A stretch of 5,941 bases of DNA from Rhodospirillales bacterium (GTDB lineage Bacteria > Pseudomonadota > Alphaproteobacteria > JAREAF01), in contig JAREAF010000208.1 in assembly GCA_029240475.1 (NCBI GenBank), positions 1-5,941 on the forward strand, given 5' to 3'. Shown here one piece after another: positions 5,305-5,941 of the stretch. The position numbers and the translations under genes were made by a program. Below the pieces are notes generated by a model that was not told the origin of the DNA, made no database searches, and saw only the letters and a list, made by a program, of their open reading frames with translations. Positions within the stretch are counted from its first letter, which is position 1; the number at the start of each line of letters is the position of its first letter.

Positions 5305-5941
5305 TCAGAGCGGCTGGGCGGTGTAGTCCCCCTCCGGCTCGTAGAGCCCGTCCTCGATCGATGTGCGGTGCACGACGTTGAGGCGCTTGCCTTCGACCTT
5401 GGAGATGAACTGGTGGCCGAAGGCCTGGTGGAGCTTGCCGTTGAACTGCTTGGCCCCTTGCGGATGCTCCGGCCCTTCCTCGAACGCCGTCATGGCCTCG
5501 AGCGCTTCGATGAGCGCCTTCTTGTCCTTGTCGGTCGCCGACTGATAGCCGCTCTGCTCGACCGCATGCTTGATGACGTAGAGCGTCTCCCAGCAGCCGA
5601 ACATGTGCGAATAGGTCGAGACGTCCTTCGGATCGCCCGTCGCCGCGCCCTTCTCGTCGACGCCGATCGCCTGGCGATAGGCCTTGTCGTGCGGCGTCTG
5701 GTCCTTCTGGGCGTAGCGCGGGAAGGCTTCCCAGAAATAGGTGCCCTCGAGGAACTCGAGGCCCGGGCTGGCGATGTCGACCGCCTCGAGGCTGTCGATG
5801 AAGCCGAAGACCTGCGGCCGGTTGGAGCCGAAATGCTCGCCCATCTCCTTGACGAAGGTGAGCACGCCGGGCCCGACCATCACGTGATAGAGCACCTCGG
5901 TGTCCGCCGGGATCTGCGGGAAATAGCGGGTGAAGGAGGTC
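5305..5941 (-). CDS. Periplasmic solute-binding protein of a Liv-type ABC transporter, C-terminal part (cut by right edge)
   Basis: The 211 codons before the TGA at 5307-5305 are open to the right edge, so the signal peptide and roughly the first half of the protein lie outside. The visible part starts with SFTRYFPQIPADTEVLYHVM and continues GPGVLTFVKEMGEHFGSN, VFGFIDSLEAVD, LEGTYFWEAFPRYAQ, a YSHMFGCWETLYVIKHAVEQ helix, a lysine- and glutamate-rich segment, and the end HQFISKVEGKRLNVVHRTSI then DGLYEPEGDYTAQPL. Alternating strands and helices, the Tyr/Trp-rich patch and the position before livHMGF fit a type I periplasmic binding protein (Peripla_BP_6, LivK-like). These bind amino acids, amides, urea or aromatic acids in the periplasm and deliver them to the permeases. 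The ligand pocket residues lie mostly in the missing part, so I give no substrate and no firm gene symbol. The GTG at 5895 is internal, not the start. Confidence 0.85.
   Translation of the reverse strand, partial: TSFTRYFPQIPADTEVLYHVMVGPGVLTFVKEMGEHFGSNRPQVFGFIDSLEAVDIASPGLEFLEGTYFWEAFPRYAQKDQTPHDKAYRQAIGVDEKGAATGDPKDVSTYSHMFGCWETLYVIKHAVEQSGYQSATDKDKKALIEALEAMTAFEEGPEHPQGAKQFNGKLHQAFGHQFISKVEGKRLNVVHRTSIEDGLYEPEGDYTAQPL

Noticed and set aside
4572..5381. Long plus-strand open frame opposite livH, rich in Arg, Glu, Gln and Asp
   Set aside because: It is an antisense shadow of GC-rich membrane-protein codons, with charged low-complexity composition and no recognisable domain.
5893..5895. GTG as the start of a short 196-residue binding protein
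   Set aside because: The frame is open upstream to the window edge (SFTRYFPQIPADTE), the conserved fold continues there, and a binding protein needs a signal peptide. This is an internal Val codon of a gene cut by the edge.
1..5941. CRISPR arrays, tRNA or rRNA genes, insertion sequences, phage or toxin-antitoxin genes
   Set aside because: No regularly spaced repeats, no RNA gene signatures, no transposase or integrase motifs, and no small paired genes were seen. Nearly all bases are accounted for by six recognised metabolic or transport genes plus one DUF72 gene.

Overview
This window looks like chromosomal sequence from a GC-rich bacterium, most likely an alphaproteobacterium. That placement is an inference from strong G/C third-position bias, long open frames on the antisense strand, and the style of the proteins; no rRNA or other marker gene is present. 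Coding density is close to complete. I see no mobile element, CRISPR array, tRNA or rRNA.

Right two thirds (1974-5941, minus strand): a branched-chain/hydrophobic amino acid (HAAT, Liv-type) ABC importer in the order livK-livH-livM-livG-livF. The solute-binding protein gene (livK-like) is cut by the right edge, so its signal peptide and N-terminal lobe are missing. A 78-base gap follows, carrying a strong GC hairpin with a UUCG loop. Then come two permeases and two ATPases whose reading frames touch or overlap (TGATG, a 13-base overlap, ATGA). Together they encode a periplasmic receptor, a heterodimeric membrane channel and a heterodimeric ATPase. The substrate cannot be read from the sequence.

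Middle (1353-1973, plus strand): pncA, a nicotinamidase with all catalytic and metal-binding residues visible. It converges on livF with no spacer: the palindrome TGATCA is the stop codon of both genes. Its 5' side faces a divergent gene across about 100 bases (1251-1352) that must hold the promoters for both directions.

Left end (1-1250, minus strand): a complete DUF72 (YecE-like) protein, then, 73 bases downstream in the same direction, the first 137 codons of a gene I recognise as a 2-oxoglutarate/Fe(II) oxygenase of the prolyl-hydroxylase-like type. It runs off the left edge before its metal-binding motif. These two may be co-transcribed.

Most of the window is ordinary, well-known gene content. 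The points worth a second look are the structured livK-livH spacer, the shared convergent stop, the uncharacterised DUF72/2OG-oxygenase pair, and the unassigned substrate of the transporter.
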